Shown in pieces: positions 28,795-38,086 of a stretch of DNA of 64,000 nucleotides; the first letter of the stretch is position 1, and every line of letters begins with the position of its first letter. Origin of the DNA: Amycolatopsis mongoliensis. Lineage in GTDB: Bacteria; Actinomycetota; Actinomycetes; Mycobacteriales; Pseudonocardiaceae. Both the position numbers and the translations under genes were made by a program. The notes beneath the pieces were generated by a model that did not search any database, had not been told where the DNA came from, and was given only the letters and a program-made list of their open reading frames with translations. Location of the stretch: the NCBI RefSeq assembly GCF_030285665.1, contig NZ_CP127295.1, positions 10,664,001 to 10,728,000 on the forward strand, given 5' to 3'.

Positions 28795-30801
28795 TCAGTC
28801 GGCCCGCTTGCCGTCGGCGAGGTTCTTCAGCATCGCGTTGTAGGCGTTCAGCTCTTCGTCGCCGGTCGCCGCTTCGCGCCGGTCCCGCCGCTTCGCCTCG
28901 CGCTCGTCCTGGCGCGACCACTGCACCAGCAGCGCGATCAGCACGAGCAGCACCGGGAGCTCGCCCGACGCCCAGGCGATGCCGCCGCCGAGCCGCTGGT
29001 CGGTGAGCAGGTCACCGACCCACGGCAGGTGCAGCTGGCTGTAGAACGCCTGCCCGATGACGGTCTGCTTGCTCATCAGGATCACGCCGAAGAACGCGTG
29101 GAACGGCATCGCGGCGAACATCATCGCGAGCCGGCCGAGGTACGGGATCCGCCGCGGCGCCGGGTCGACGCCGATCACCGGCCAGTAGAAGACGTAGCCC
29201 GCGAGCAGGAAGTGCGCGTTCATCGCCAGGTGCGCCCAGTGGTAGTTCAGCGCGGTGTCGAACAGGCCGGAGAAGTACAGCGCGTAGAACGAACCGACGA
29301 ACAGCAGCAGCGCGACCACCGGGTGGGTCAGGAACCGCGAGACCGGGGAGTGCACGAAGGCGACGAGCCATTCGCGGGGGCCCGGCGGGGAGTCCTTGCC
29401 CGCGGCCGGCAGGGCGCGCAGCGCGAGCGTCACCGGGCCGCCCAGCACGAACAGCACCGGCGCCACCATCGACAGCAGCATGTGGTTGCCCATGTGGACG
29501 CTGAACATCGCGGGCGCGTAGCGGCCGATGCCCGACGACGTCGCGATCAGCAGCACCACGCAGCCGACGATCCAGGAGACCGTGCGGCCGACCGGCCACG
29601 AGTCGCCGCGGCGCAGCAGCCGCCGCACCCCGGCGAGGTACAGCCCGCCGAGCACGAGCGCGAGGGTGCCGTAGACCAGGTCGAAGCGGGTGTCGAAGAG
29701 CAGCCGCCACACCGTCGGCGGGCCGTCCAGGTCGTAGCCGATCAGCAGCTCGGTGGTGGACGGCTGGGTGATCGCGTCCGCCGGTGGCGGCGTCCTGGCC
29801 AGCCCGGACGCGATCCCGATCGTGACGAACATGATCAGGATCTCGACCGCGGCCAGCCGCATCAGCTGGCCGCCGCCCTTGCCGTCGACGAGGTCCGCGA
29901 CGCCCTTCCGGCGCTGCTGGTGGCCGAAGACGCCGAGCAGCAGCAACGCGACCGTCTTGGCGACGACCAGGAGGCCGTAGTCGGTGGTGAACAGGTCGTT
30001 CAGGCCGATCCGGACCAGCGCGTTGACCACGCCGGAGATCGCCATCACGATCCAGCACACCAGCGCCAGCCGCGAGAACCGCCGCGCGGCCAGGCTCAGG
30101 TGGTTCCCGCGCCGGTACCCCAGCGCCAGCAGCGCGACCAGGCCGCCGACCCAGAAGGACGCGGCGACGAGGTGGAACAGGAGGCTGTTGGTGGCGACGT
30201 CGTGTGAGCCGCCGCTGGCGGAGTGCCCGGTGACCGCGACCGGCACCAGCCCGCCGACGGCCAGGAAGAACAGCACCGCCGTCCAGCCCCAAGACAGCGC
30301 GAGCCGGCAGCCGAGCGCGACCAGGACCGCGATCAGCGCGGTCCACAGCCAGGCCTTCGGCTGCTCGATGGCGCCGACGAGGTCGAGCAGCGTCTGCGGG
30401 TCCAGGACCTCGCCGAACGGTTTCCCGGCGGTGTCGGCGGCGGTGAAGGCGACCGACAGCAGGGCCGCGCCGAACCACACCCAGGCGGCGATCCCGGCCG
30501 CGCGCAGGGCGCCGTAGCCCTCCGGGCCGAGCGTGCCGGACTTCTGCGGCGGCACCAGGAACGTGGCCAGCAGCAGCGACCCGACGCAGATCACCGAGGC
30601 GGCTTCGGACAGCACCCGCATGACCGTGATGCCGTACTTGGTGACCAGCCCCGGGTCCGGCAGGCCGGCGATGACGTAGCCGGCCCCGCCGGTGAGCGCG
30701 ATCAGCCCGATCGCCACGACGGCGGCCAGCAGCACGCCGACCGAGAGCAGGGGCAGCACACCGGCCCGGCGCTGCGTGGGGACGTCGGTTCGCTCGGACA
30801 C
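28795..30801 (-). CDS. Fused CopD / CtaG-type copper and cytochrome oxidase assembly membrane protein
   Basis: A 668-residue protein with about 15 transmembrane segments. The N-terminal half includes the CopD domain (ARRFSRLALVCWIVMAISGVVNAL); the C-terminal half is the caa3-type CtaG domain with histidines in FSVHMGNHMLLSM, LNYHWAHLAMNAHFLLAGY and MPFHAFFGV. The same fusion occurs in Rv0102. It probably handles copper for cytochrome oxidase maturation. GTG start at 30801. Confidence 0.92.
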   Translation of the reverse strand: MSERTDVPTQRRAGVLPLLSVGVLLAAVVAIGLIALTGGAGYVIAGLPDPGLVTKYGITVMRVLSEAASVICVGSLLLATFLVPPQKSGTLGPEGYGALRAAGIAAWVWFGAALLSVAFTAADTAGKPFGEVLDPQTLLDLVGAIEQPKAWLWTALIAVLVALGCRLALSWGWTAVLFFLAVGGLVPVAVTGHSASGGSHDVATNSLLFHLVAASFWVGGLVALLALGYRRGNHLSLAARRFSRLALVCWIVMAISGVVNALVRIGLNDLFTTDYGLLVVAKTVALLLLGVFGHQQRRKGVADLVDGKGGGQLMRLAAVEILIMFVTIGIASGLARTPPPADAITQPSTTELLIGYDLDGPPTVWRLLFDTRFDLVYGTLALVLGGLYLAGVRRLLRRGDSWPVGRTVSWIVGCVVLLIATSSGIGRYAPAMFSVHMGNHMLLSMVAPVLFVLGGPVTLALRALPAAGKDSPPGPREWLVAFVHSPVSRFLTHPVVALLLFVGSFYALYFSGLFDTALNYHWAHLAMNAHFLLAGYVFYWPVIGVDPAPRRIPYLGRLAMMFAAMPFHAFFGVILMSKQTVIGQAFYSQLHLPWVGDLLTDQRLGGGIAWASGELPVLLVLIALLVQWSRQDEREAKRRDRREAATGDEELNAYNAMLKNLADGKRAD

Positions 30802-30857
30802 GCCCCAGAGGGTATGCCCAGCCCCGGTCGGGCCCGTGTGACGGGCAGGATGGGAGC

Positions 30858-31496
30858 GTGAAGATGATCCTGCTGCGGCACGCCGAGTCGCTCGGCAACG
30901 TCGACGAGCTCGCCTACACGCGGATCCCCGACCACGCCCTGCCGCTGACCGAGAAGGGCGAGCGGGAAGCGCTCGCGGCGGGGCCGGAGATCGCCCGGCT
31001 GCTCGACGGCGAGCGGCCCGCCGTCTACGTCAGCCCGTACCTGCGGACGCGGGAGACGTTGCGGCTGCTGGACATCGAGGCGTCGTGCGAGCGGCTGCTG
31101 CAGGAGCCGCGGCTGCGCGAGCAGGACTGGGGCAACCTCCAGGACCCCGCCGAGCAGGAGGTCCAGAAGGCGCGGCGCAACGAGTTCGGGCACTTCTTCT
31201 ACCGGCTGCCCTTCGGCGAGTCGGGCGCGGACGTCGACGACCGCGTCGCGGCGTTCCTCTCGGACCTGCGCCTGCGCGACGAACATCACCCGGAGACGGT
31301 CCTGATCGTGTCGCACGGGCTCACGGTGCGGCTGCTCTGCCGCCGGCTCTTCGGCTGGAGCATCGAGCTGTTCGAATCCCTGTCCAACCCGGGGACGTGC
31401 GAATACCGCGTCCTCGAAGAGCAGGACGGCAAGTGGACGCTGGACCGCCCGTTCCCGCAGTGGCGGGACTCACCCGACGGGGAAACGCAGCTCTAG
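30858..31496 (+). CDS. Histidine phosphatase (phosphoglycerate mutase-like)
   Basis: 212 residues with the LLRHAESLGN catalytic motif, VSPYLRTRET, and LIVSHGLTVRLL containing the second histidine, so the two-histidine active site is complete. Substrate not predictable. GTG start at 30858. The 3' end overlaps the convergent kinase gene by 27 bp. Confidence 0.9.
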   Translation: MKMILLRHAESLGNVDELAYTRIPDHALPLTEKGEREALAAGPEIARLLDGERPAVYVSPYLRTRETLRLLDIEASCERLLQEPRLREQDWGNLQDPAEQEVQKARRNEFGHFFYRLPFGESGADVDDRVAAFLSDLRLRDEHHPETVLIVSHGLTVRLLCRRLFGWSIELFESLSNPGTCEYRVLEEQDGKWTLDRPFPQWRDSPDGETQL

Positions 31497-32639
31497 CGGC
31501 GCGGTCAGCACGACGCGGGTGCCCTGGCCGGGCGCCGACTCGATGCGCGCGGCACCGCCGATCTCGGCCATCCGGGCGTGGATGGAGTTCTCGATGCCGA
31601 ACCCGGCGCGGTGCGCGCCGACGTCGAAGCCGGTCCCGTGGTCGCGCACGGACACCGTGACGATGCCGTCGTGTTCTTCGAGGCACACGACGGCTTTGGG
31701 CGTCTTCGCGTGCTTCAACGTGTTTCGCAGCGCTTCGCGGGCCGCGTCGTGCAAGGAGCCGACGACGTTCTCGGGGACGTCGGCGAGCTTCGCGAGCGGC
31801 ACGAGGTCGACGCGCAGGCCCTCCGCCGTCATCTCGACCGCCAGCGCGCCGAGGCGGTGCTCGAGACCGCCCGGCTCGGCGGGTTCGTCGCCGTCGAGGC
31901 TCAGCCGCAGGCGCAGGGCGTGCGCGCGGGCGATGCTGCGGACCTGGTCGAGGCTGCCCACCGGATCGAGGGCGTCCCGGGGCGCCGGCAGCGCGAGCGA
32001 CTCCATCACCTGCAGGACGGTGTCGTGCACGTCGCGCCGGTGCCGTTCGCGTTCGGCGGCGCGGCCGCGCTGCTCCCCCAGCCGGTGCGCGAACCGCATC
32101 GCCCCGGCGACGAGCAGGACGATCGCCAGCGCGGTCGCGGCGGCCGCGACCAGGGCGAGCACGATCCACGTCGCGGGCGCCGACGTGCCGGACACCACGG
32201 CCATGCCGTAGCGCAGGAGCACGGCACCGGTGATCGCGAGCGCCCCCGCCGGAGCGCCGCGCAGCAGCGTCCAGACCATGACCGTGCCCATGATGTTCGG
32301 CCAGGTCAGGGCGAGCAGGCCGGGTGCGTGCCCGGCGAACAGCGCCGCGGCGACGCTCGTGACGAGCGTGTACGCGGTGTCGGCGGCGAGCACCGGCCGG
32401 ATGCCGGTGCTGCGGTGGAAGACCCAGGCCACCTCGGCCAGGTTCGGCACGAGGTACAGCACGATGGCGAGGGCGAGCACCGGAGCACCCAGCGGCCCGC
32501 CGGCCCAGATCGCCTGCAGGAACAGCGCGAGCCGGAACGCGACCGGCACGAGCACGAGCCTCGGCACCGCCCCCTGCACGAGCGGGAGCCCGGCTCCGCC
32601 GGCGAGCGCCCCCGCGCCGCCGAGCAGCACAACCCTCAC
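31470..32639 (-). CDS. Sensor histidine kinase, NarL/DesK type
   Basis: A 389-residue membrane kinase. About six hydrophobic segments fill the first 180 residues, followed by a HisKA_3 region RHRRDVHDTVLQVMESL with the phospho-accepting His, and a HATPase domain with N-box DAAREALRNTLKHAK, G1 DHGTGFD and G2 GFGIENSIHARM. No response regulator lies next to it, so it is an orphan in this window. Confidence 0.88.
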   Translation of the reverse strand: MRVVLLGGAGALAGGAGLPLVQGAVPRLVLVPVAFRLALFLQAIWAGGPLGAPVLALAIVLYLVPNLAEVAWVFHRSTGIRPVLAADTAYTLVTSVAAALFAGHAPGLLALTWPNIMGTVMVWTLLRGAPAGALAITGAVLLRYGMAVVSGTSAPATWIVLALVAAAATALAIVLLVAGAMRFAHRLGEQRGRAAERERHRRDVHDTVLQVMESLALPAPRDALDPVGSLDQVRSIARAHALRLRLSLDGDEPAEPGGLEHRLGALAVEMTAEGLRVDLVPLAKLADVPENVVGSLHDAAREALRNTLKHAKTPKAVVCLEEHDGIVTVSVRDHGTGFDVGAHRAGFGIENSIHARMAEIGGAARIESAPGQGTRVVLTAPLELRFPVG

Positions 32640-32826
32640 GACGTCCTCCCCGGGTCAAGGCCCCTACCCTGACCAGCCCACCTGAACTCGTAACGTCGGC
32701 ACATTCATTTCAGCTAACGACGCGCTCAGCTTGCCCCGCTCGGTTCCGCACTGTCAACGGGGCTTGGGCCGTAAGGGCCGCACAGGAGGAGACGCGCGTC
32801 CCTCCCCCGCGGATCCAGGTTCTTCG
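32640..32826. other. Intergenic region upstream of the kinase gene
   Basis: 187 bp with a relatively AT-rich patch (GTAACGTCGGCACATTCATTTCAGC, about 32691-32715) that probably carries the kinase promoter. No gene or clear hairpin. Confidence 0.35.
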
Positions 32827-33999
32827 TCACGATTCGGCCGTCAGCGCGGCTTCCCGTTTTCGCGCCCGCCGGGCACCGAGGGCGGCGGGGAGGATCAGCG
32901 CGGCGACCAGCGCGACGAACCCGAACGCCACGCCGTAGCCCGCCACCTGGGCGATGCCGCCGACGATCGGCGGCCCGCCGAGGAACCCGGTGTAGGCGAT
33001 GGCCGTGACGAAGCCGATCTCGCGCTCGCCGCCAGTCCCGTCGCCGCGTCTCCCGGCGTCGCCGGCGAGGCTGAGGGCCATCGGGAACGACGCGGCCAGA
33101 CCCGCGCCGGCGAGCGCGAAGCCGGCGTAACCGACGGCGGCGACCGGGATCGCGGCCGCGGCGAGCAGCCCGGCGGCGGCCGAAGCGGACCCCGCGGCGA
33201 GGCAGCGGGTGGGGCCGAACCGGCGTTGTGCCCACGAACCCGCCAGCCGGGTCAGCGCCATGGCCAGCTGGAAGCCCGCGAACGCGAGCGCCGCGGCGCC
33301 CTGGCCGACCCCGCGTTCGGCCGTCATCAGCAAGGCGGACCAGTCCGAAGACGCGCCTTCCGCGATGGCCGAGCACAGGGCGACCGCGGCGAGCAGCCAC
33401 AGCACCGGACGGCGGATCGGCGCCCGGTTCGGCACTGCTTCTTCGGCGTGGCCGGGCCGGCTGCCGGGGACCGCGCGGACGACGAACAGCAGCACCGCGA
33501 CGGCGACGACCGCCGCCACGGTCAGGTGGCGCGCCGGGGACCACTCGTGGCCGGCGGCGAGGCCCGCGGCCAGGGAACCGGCGAGCGCGCCGAAGCTGAA
33601 GCCCGCGTGGAACACCGGCATGACCGGGCGGCGGATCCGGCGTTCGACGGCCACCGCGGCGACGTTCATCGCGACGTCGAGCATCCCGACGCTCGCGCCG
33701 ATCAGGAGCAGGGCGCCGGCCAGCAGCGGCACGTCCGGCGCGAAACCGACCAGCACCATCGAGCCGGCCGCGCAGCCGGTGCTGCCGGCGACGACCACGC
33801 GGGCGCCGGCCCGTTCGATGATCCGGCCGGAGACCGAGGCGGCGGCGAGCATCCCGGCGCTGGCGCCGAGCAGGGCGAGGCCGAAGACGCCGGGCGAGGC
33901 GTGCACCTGCGCCGCCAGCGCGGGCGTGCGCGACGCCCAGGAGCCCAGCGCGAGGCCGTTGAGCGCGAAGACGACGAACACCGCGATCCGGTCTCGCAT
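32827..33999 (-). CDS. MFS transporter
   Basis: 390 residues with 12 predicted hydrophobic segments and start MRDRIAVFVVFALNGLALGSW. GRIIERAGARVVVAG between segments 2 and 3 resembles the MFS motif A region. The family is close to sugar or fucose permease-like and drug carriers found beside LacI regulators. Divergent from a LacI regulator with a palindromic operator in between, so expression is probably substrate-induced. Confidence 0.87.
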   Translation of the reverse strand: MRDRIAVFVVFALNGLALGSWASRTPALAAQVHASPGVFGLALLGASAGMLAAASVSGRIIERAGARVVVAGSTGCAAGSMVLVGFAPDVPLLAGALLLIGASVGMLDVAMNVAAVAVERRIRRPVMPVFHAGFSFGALAGSLAAGLAAGHEWSPARHLTVAAVVAVAVLLFVVRAVPGSRPGHAEEAVPNRAPIRRPVLWLLAAVALCSAIAEGASSDWSALLMTAERGVGQGAAALAFAGFQLAMALTRLAGSWAQRRFGPTRCLAAGSASAAAGLLAAAAIPVAAVGYAGFALAGAGLAASFPMALSLAGDAGRRGDGTGGEREIGFVTAIAYTGFLGGPPIVGGIAQVAGYGVAFGFVALVAALILPAALGARRARKREAALTAES

Positions 34000-34029
34000 C
34001 GGTTCCCCCTTTCGTGGTCCCCAGCCTGA

Positions 34030-34043
34030 CTGAAGCGCTTCAG
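34030..34043. promoter_or_regulatory. LacI/GalR-type operator
   Basis: The perfect palindrome CTGAAGCGCTTCAG has the central CG step of LacI-family sites and lies in the 68-bp gap between the divergent MFS and LacI genes. Confidence 0.75.
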
Positions 34044-34067
34044 AAAGTCCATGGCTAGACTGCGCGG

Positions 34068-35129
34068 ATGACCCGGCGCCGCCGTCCGACGCTCGACGAC
34101 GTCGCCTCGGCGGTGGGCGTCTCGCGGGCCACGGTTTCGAACGCGTACAACCGGCCCGACCAGCTGTCCGGCCGGCTGCGGGACGAGGTCCTGCGAGCGG
34201 CGGCGGAGCTCGGCTACGCCGGCCCGGACCCGACCGCGCGCAGCCTCGCGACCAGCCGGACCGGGGCGATCGCGGTGCTGCTGGACACGTCGCTGTCGAC
34301 GGCGTTCTCCGACCCCGCGCTGTCCCTGACGCTGGACGCGCTGGCCCGGGTGGTCGATCCGCACGGGCACGCGCTGCTGCTCCTGCCGGGCGGTGCGGAC
34401 GGCGGGCCGCCCGCCGCGCGCGTGCTGGCCGCTCAGGCGGACATCGCGGTCGCGTATTCGCTGGCCGACGGCGCCCCGGCGCTGGACTCGGTGCGGGCGC
34501 GGGGACTGCCGCTGGTGGTCGTCGACCAGCCGCTGCTGCCCGGCGTGGCGCGGATCGGCTGCCAGGACCGGCTCGGGGCGGCGCTGGCCGCGCGGCACCT
34601 CGTCGCGCTGGGGCACCGGCGGTTCGGGATCTTCGCCGCGTGCAGCCGGGTCGCGCCGGGCGGAGGTGCGCTGACCGCTTCTTCGGCGGCGTCGGCTCCG
34701 TTCCGCGACACGCGCGAGCGGCTGGCCGGGTACCTGGACGAGCTGGGCCCGGCGTCGGCTTCGGTCGTCGTCGAGGAGGCGGCCGGGCTCAGCGCGGAGA
34801 GCGCGCTGACCGGGGCGTTCGCGCTGCTCGGGCGGTCGCCGCGGCCGACCGCGGTGCTGTGCATGTCCGACCAGCTGGCGCTGGCGGTGCTCGCGGTGGC
34901 CGGGCAGCTCGGGATCGGCGTGCCGGACGAGCTTTCGGTGGTCGGCTTCGACGACAGCCCGCCGGCGTCGTGGTCGTCGCCGCCGCTGACGACGATCCGG
35001 CAGGACCTCGCGGAGAAGGGACGGATCGCCGGGGAGCTGGTGCTGGGGCTGCTGGCCGGCGGCTCGGTCCCCCCGCCGGACGAGGTGCCGGTTTCGCTCG
35101 TGGTTCGGGGCAGCACGGGTCCCGCCTAG
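34068..35129 (+). CDS. LacI-family transcriptional regulator
   Basis: 353 residues. The N-terminal helix-turn-helix PTLDDVASAVGVSRATVSNAYN and hinge LGYAGPDPTARSLAT are followed by a periplasmic-binding-protein-like sensor domain ending with VVGFDDSPPASWSSPPLTTIRQ. It probably represses the divergent MFS gene through the palindrome just upstream of its own start and responds to the transported solute. Confidence 0.92.
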   Translation: MTRRRRPTLDDVASAVGVSRATVSNAYNRPDQLSGRLRDEVLRAAAELGYAGPDPTARSLATSRTGAIAVLLDTSLSTAFSDPALSLTLDALARVVDPHGHALLLLPGGADGGPPAARVLAAQADIAVAYSLADGAPALDSVRARGLPLVVVDQPLLPGVARIGCQDRLGAALAARHLVALGHRRFGIFAACSRVAPGGGALTASSAASAPFRDTRERLAGYLDELGPASASVVVEEAAGLSAESALTGAFALLGRSPRPTAVLCMSDQLALAVLAVAGQLGIGVPDELSVVGFDDSPPASWSSPPLTTIRQDLAEKGRIAGELVLGLLAGGSVPPPDEVPVSLVVRGSTGPA

Positions 35130-35305
35130 CACTCCCTTTTCGCTCCCGCAAGACCGTTCGCGGATCTGTGGACAACCGGTTCCCGCCCGGGGATCCGTCC
35201 ACAGATTCGAAATCGCGGGCTGACAAACCTTCCGCCGCCCGCCAATCTGGAATCACCAGTTCACCGCGGCCCGCGAAAGCCGCGAATCCAGAGGGGAAAT
35301 CCACG

Positions 35306-35689
35306 ATGTCTTCACGCCGTCTCCGCGCCCGGCTGCCGCACCTGCTGGTCCTGGCCGCGCTGGGTCTCCTGACCAGCGTCGGAACCGCTCAGGCCGCGCC
35401 GGCGCAGGCCGATCCGGGTTGCCAGAAGGGCGAGTTCTGCCTGTGGTCGACGGGTGACTACGGCGGTGCGGCCCAGCGATTCGACCTGCGCACCGCGAAT
35501 CCCGGGGAATGCATTCCCCTGCCCGAGGGATTCACGGGGGCGTCATTCGCGAATCTGCTGACCCGGGACGTCACGGTGTACCAGAGCGAGGAATGCTCGA
35601 CCGAGGGAGATTTCGTCACCTATCCGGGTGGTGGCACGTTCGTGCCGGACGCGCCTTTCCTGGTCCGCGGGATCCAGATCTGGGAGTGA
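35306..35689 (+). CDS. Secreted peptidase inhibitor family I36-like protein
   Basis: 127 residues with a Sec signal peptide (RLPHLLVLAALGLLTSVGTAQA then APAQA) and a small cysteine-containing beta domain: CQKGEFCLWSTGDYGGAAQRFD and a second half with VYQSEECSTEGDF. This resembles the crystallin-like fold of SMPI-type metalloprotease inhibitors. Start ATG follows AGAGGGGAA. Exported; target protease unknown. Confidence 0.82.
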   Translation: MSSRRLRARLPHLLVLAALGLLTSVGTAQAAPAQADPGCQKGEFCLWSTGDYGGAAQRFDLRTANPGECIPLPEGFTGASFANLLTRDVTVYQSEECSTEGDFVTYPGGGTFVPDAPFLVRGIQIWE

Positions 35690-36592
35690 CCTCCGACCCG
35701 GGCCCGCACCGCCGTCCGCTCCACGGGGAGAGCCGGCTCGCGGCGGCGGCCGGACCCGACCGGGGCCGCTCCCCCGACAGCGGCCCCACCCCGTGGGCGC
35801 GCCCCGGCGGCGGGGCGCGCCCACGGGCTTCCCACGCCGAGTCTCGACGTGTCAGGCGGCGCCAGCGAGCGCCTCAGGCCGTTCACAGGGCCGGCGCGAC
35901 CGGGCGATGCAGGGATTCACCGACGACGGGCGGCCGGACAGCTCAGCTCTTCTCCGGGATCAGTTCAGCCTGGGCCCGGCTTGCGGCCGATCCCGGCGGC
36001 CCCACCGTCCCGCGCGGTTCACGGCGGGAGTCCCGGCCACATCGCCGCCTGCGGGGGTCTCCGAACCGGCAGCGGCCCACTCACACCGAACCCCACGACC
36101 AGCTCTACGACCGCCGGACCGCCGGCCCAAGCCTGGGCCACCCACAACCACCCCGGACAAGCCCTTGGACCAGGTCACCCACGCCGGCCGCCTCGGGCGG
36201 TCGCCGCCCTCGGGCGGGTCAAGACGGGATTCGTGCAGGTGAGGCGACCACCGCGCCACCCGCGGCAGGCGGGCAGACAGCGGCGTGCGGACGCTCGCGG
36301 CGCTGCCTGCCCGGCCGCTGGTCGTGCGGGCGAGCGGGGTCGGGCTGGACACAGCAAGAGCCTTCTGATCGCCAGATTACAGGTTCGAGGCCCGCCGGGA
36401 AGCCCGTTCGGTCACCCTCAGCACCGCACCCGACACTCAAGGAGGTCTGCACCACGTTCTCGACGGCGCTTCCCCCGAACTTCCGAATTCCGTCGAACGA
36501 GACCTGAAACGATTCGCCGGTGTCGAACGATCGAGAGGATGGCGACGACTAAGCTGCCAGTGCCGGGTTACCGGCAGCAGCCGTCGGCGCGG
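35690..36592. other. Gene-poor region before the tRNA
   Basis: About 900 bp with no supported gene. A strong GC hairpin with a 15-bp stem (CCGTGGGCGCGCCCC and complement) lies at 35791-35826 and probably terminates the I36 gene. Frames in the rest are arginine/proline-rich and lack ribosome sites. A decayed tRNA fragment occurs at 36342-36405. Confidence 0.6.
36342..36405 (+). pseudogene. Decayed tRNA-Arg fragment
   Basis: The stretch GGCTGGACACAGCAAGAGCC, the anticodon-loop CTTCTGA and ACAGGTTCGAGGCCCGCCGG align with the D arm, anticodon arm and T arm of the intact tRNA-Arg 250 bp downstream. The acceptor stem and parts of the arms no longer pair. It looks like an old partial duplication such as a scar of site-specific integration. 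Confidence 0.65.
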
Positions 36593-36669
36593 GCCCTCGT
36601 AGCTCAGCTGGATAGAGCAAGAGCCTTCTAATCTCTAGGTCGCAGGTTCGAGTCCTGCCGGGGGCGCCA
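36593..36669 (+). tRNA. tRNA-Arg (anticodon TCT)
   Basis: Full cloverleaf: acceptor GCCCTCG/CGGGGGC, D arm GCTCAGCTGGATAGAGC, anticodon loop CTTCTAA with anticodon TCT, T arm GCAGGTTCGAGTCCTGC, discriminator G and an encoded CCA. One C-T mismatch closes the anticodon stem at 31-39. It lies at the border between conserved genes and the accessory locus. Confidence 0.93.
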
Positions 36670-37519
36670 CCAGGGAAGACGTCGTGCGCGGCTGCGCACG
36701 ACGCACCCTGGCCACGTGACCGGCCCCGCATCGGGGCCCTCCTCGGGCAGCGCGGCGTATTCCCACTTTGGACGGTCACGGTCCACGGCTCCCCGCGCCG
36801 GAGGAGTCCGGAAGTCGCACCGTGCGAGCGGCCATGTGGCCCAACGGTCCCGACCGAACCCATCTCGAGACAACCTTGTTACCCGAACCGGTGAATCCGG
36901 CCTCAGGGTCTCCGCGGCCACGCGGTCACGCAGAGCAACAGGCCGTCACCCGACACGCCGCCCCGAGGGCGTACCCCTGCGGAGGACACCACCGCCGACG
37001 CCAGAACGAACTGCGCCGCCCGAGCCGTCTTCGACGAAGCCCGGCTCGCCGGACTGGTCCGACTGCACCTGCTGAAGCTGCGCCACCTCGGCACGCGACT
37101 GCAGGCAGACCAGACCACGACCGCGGCCACCCTCGCACGATCTGCCGACCGATCCTCACGCAACCCGGCACCGGTCAGCCGGCCCGCCCTGTCCACCCCC
37201 CTGATGCGCGACTTCGGTCCACATCGGATTCACCTGACGTCCCGGGTGGCGCCCGTCCTCACACGACCGATCTCCTCGATAACCGAAATGGACGCACACC
37301 CCGGACGTACCTTCCGTCCCCGACGGAGGCCGCGTGAGGCTCCGGCAGGACACATTTGTTCGCGTGAGCGATCACCGCTGATAGTGGTCAGGTCGCGGAT
37401 GGCCGAAGCGGCCGAAGCGCCGGACACGCACGGTGCAGCCTGCGGACAGCGATGCGCCGGCGTGGGGGCACGACACGTTCGTGCGGGCAGCGAGCTGGTC
37501 AGGACCGGCCGGGCGCCCA
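36670..37519. other. Gene-poor region after the tRNA
   Basis: About 850 bp without a supported gene. One stretch (about 37030-37165, plus strand) translates into a helical peptide containing RLAGLVRLHLLKLRHLGTRL with G/C-ending codons and may be a remnant, but no family is recognised and no start is seen. The region looks like decayed mobile or accessory DNA. Confidence 0.45.
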
Positions 37520-37850
37520 TCACGGTCGTCGGTCGAGCGGGTTCAGCGTCCCGCAGATCCGGGTGTCCGGGGTGGCGAAGACCTCTTCCGGCACCTCATC
37601 CGGGAACTGACGCGCCATCCAGGTCGGGATCAGTACACCGACGCGACGCATGCGGTGGAGCCGCAGCCCCGACCGAGCCCCCGCACCGACCTCGGCGAGG
37701 TACGGGTGTCGGCCTCGTACCCGCCGAAGTGCTTGGGGCGTCACAACTTGAACACCAGCGCCGGCCAGCGCCTCGATCGCCTCGACGTGAAGTTTCTCGC
37801 GCGTCGGGATCGTGGTGGCCAAGATATCCACCAAAGAAAACGGGCGAGAA
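37520..37850 (-). pseudogene. Frameshifted fragment of an acyl-CoA-dehydrogenase-fold monooxygenase
   Basis: Three frames together read like the N-terminal domain of the family found at 38087: EAIEALAGAGVFKL, then RPKHFGGYEADTRTS, GLGRGCGSTACVASV and PTWMARQFPDEVPEEVFAT followed by CGTLNP. The intact neighbour has [14 protein letters not shown] and [19 protein letters not shown] at the same places. In-frame stops follow FKL and SVY, and the frame ends after GTLNP, so at least two lesions and a C-terminal truncation have occurred. Not functional. Confidence 0.75.
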
Positions 37851-38086
37851 CGAACACCAAGTCGCGTGAGGCCAGGCCGGCGTCCACGGATGGTCCGGTT
37901 CGAAGCCTGCCCCCGGCCGACGGGCTCGCGCATCCTCTCGTTTGCGGGTCGGAGATCCCGGCGTTCGAAACCCGCCGGCATCGTTTCCGGACCACGACGC
38001 AAGCACCGCATTCCCAAGGATGTCAGCTCCGGACACCGATGTGATCCTCGATGACGAACCACGTTGGCCGAAGGGGATGAGACGAC

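Noticed and set aside
35849..36631. 260-codon plus-strand frame across the tRNA
   Set aside because: It runs into the tRNA gene, is arginine/proline-rich and lacks a ribosome site.
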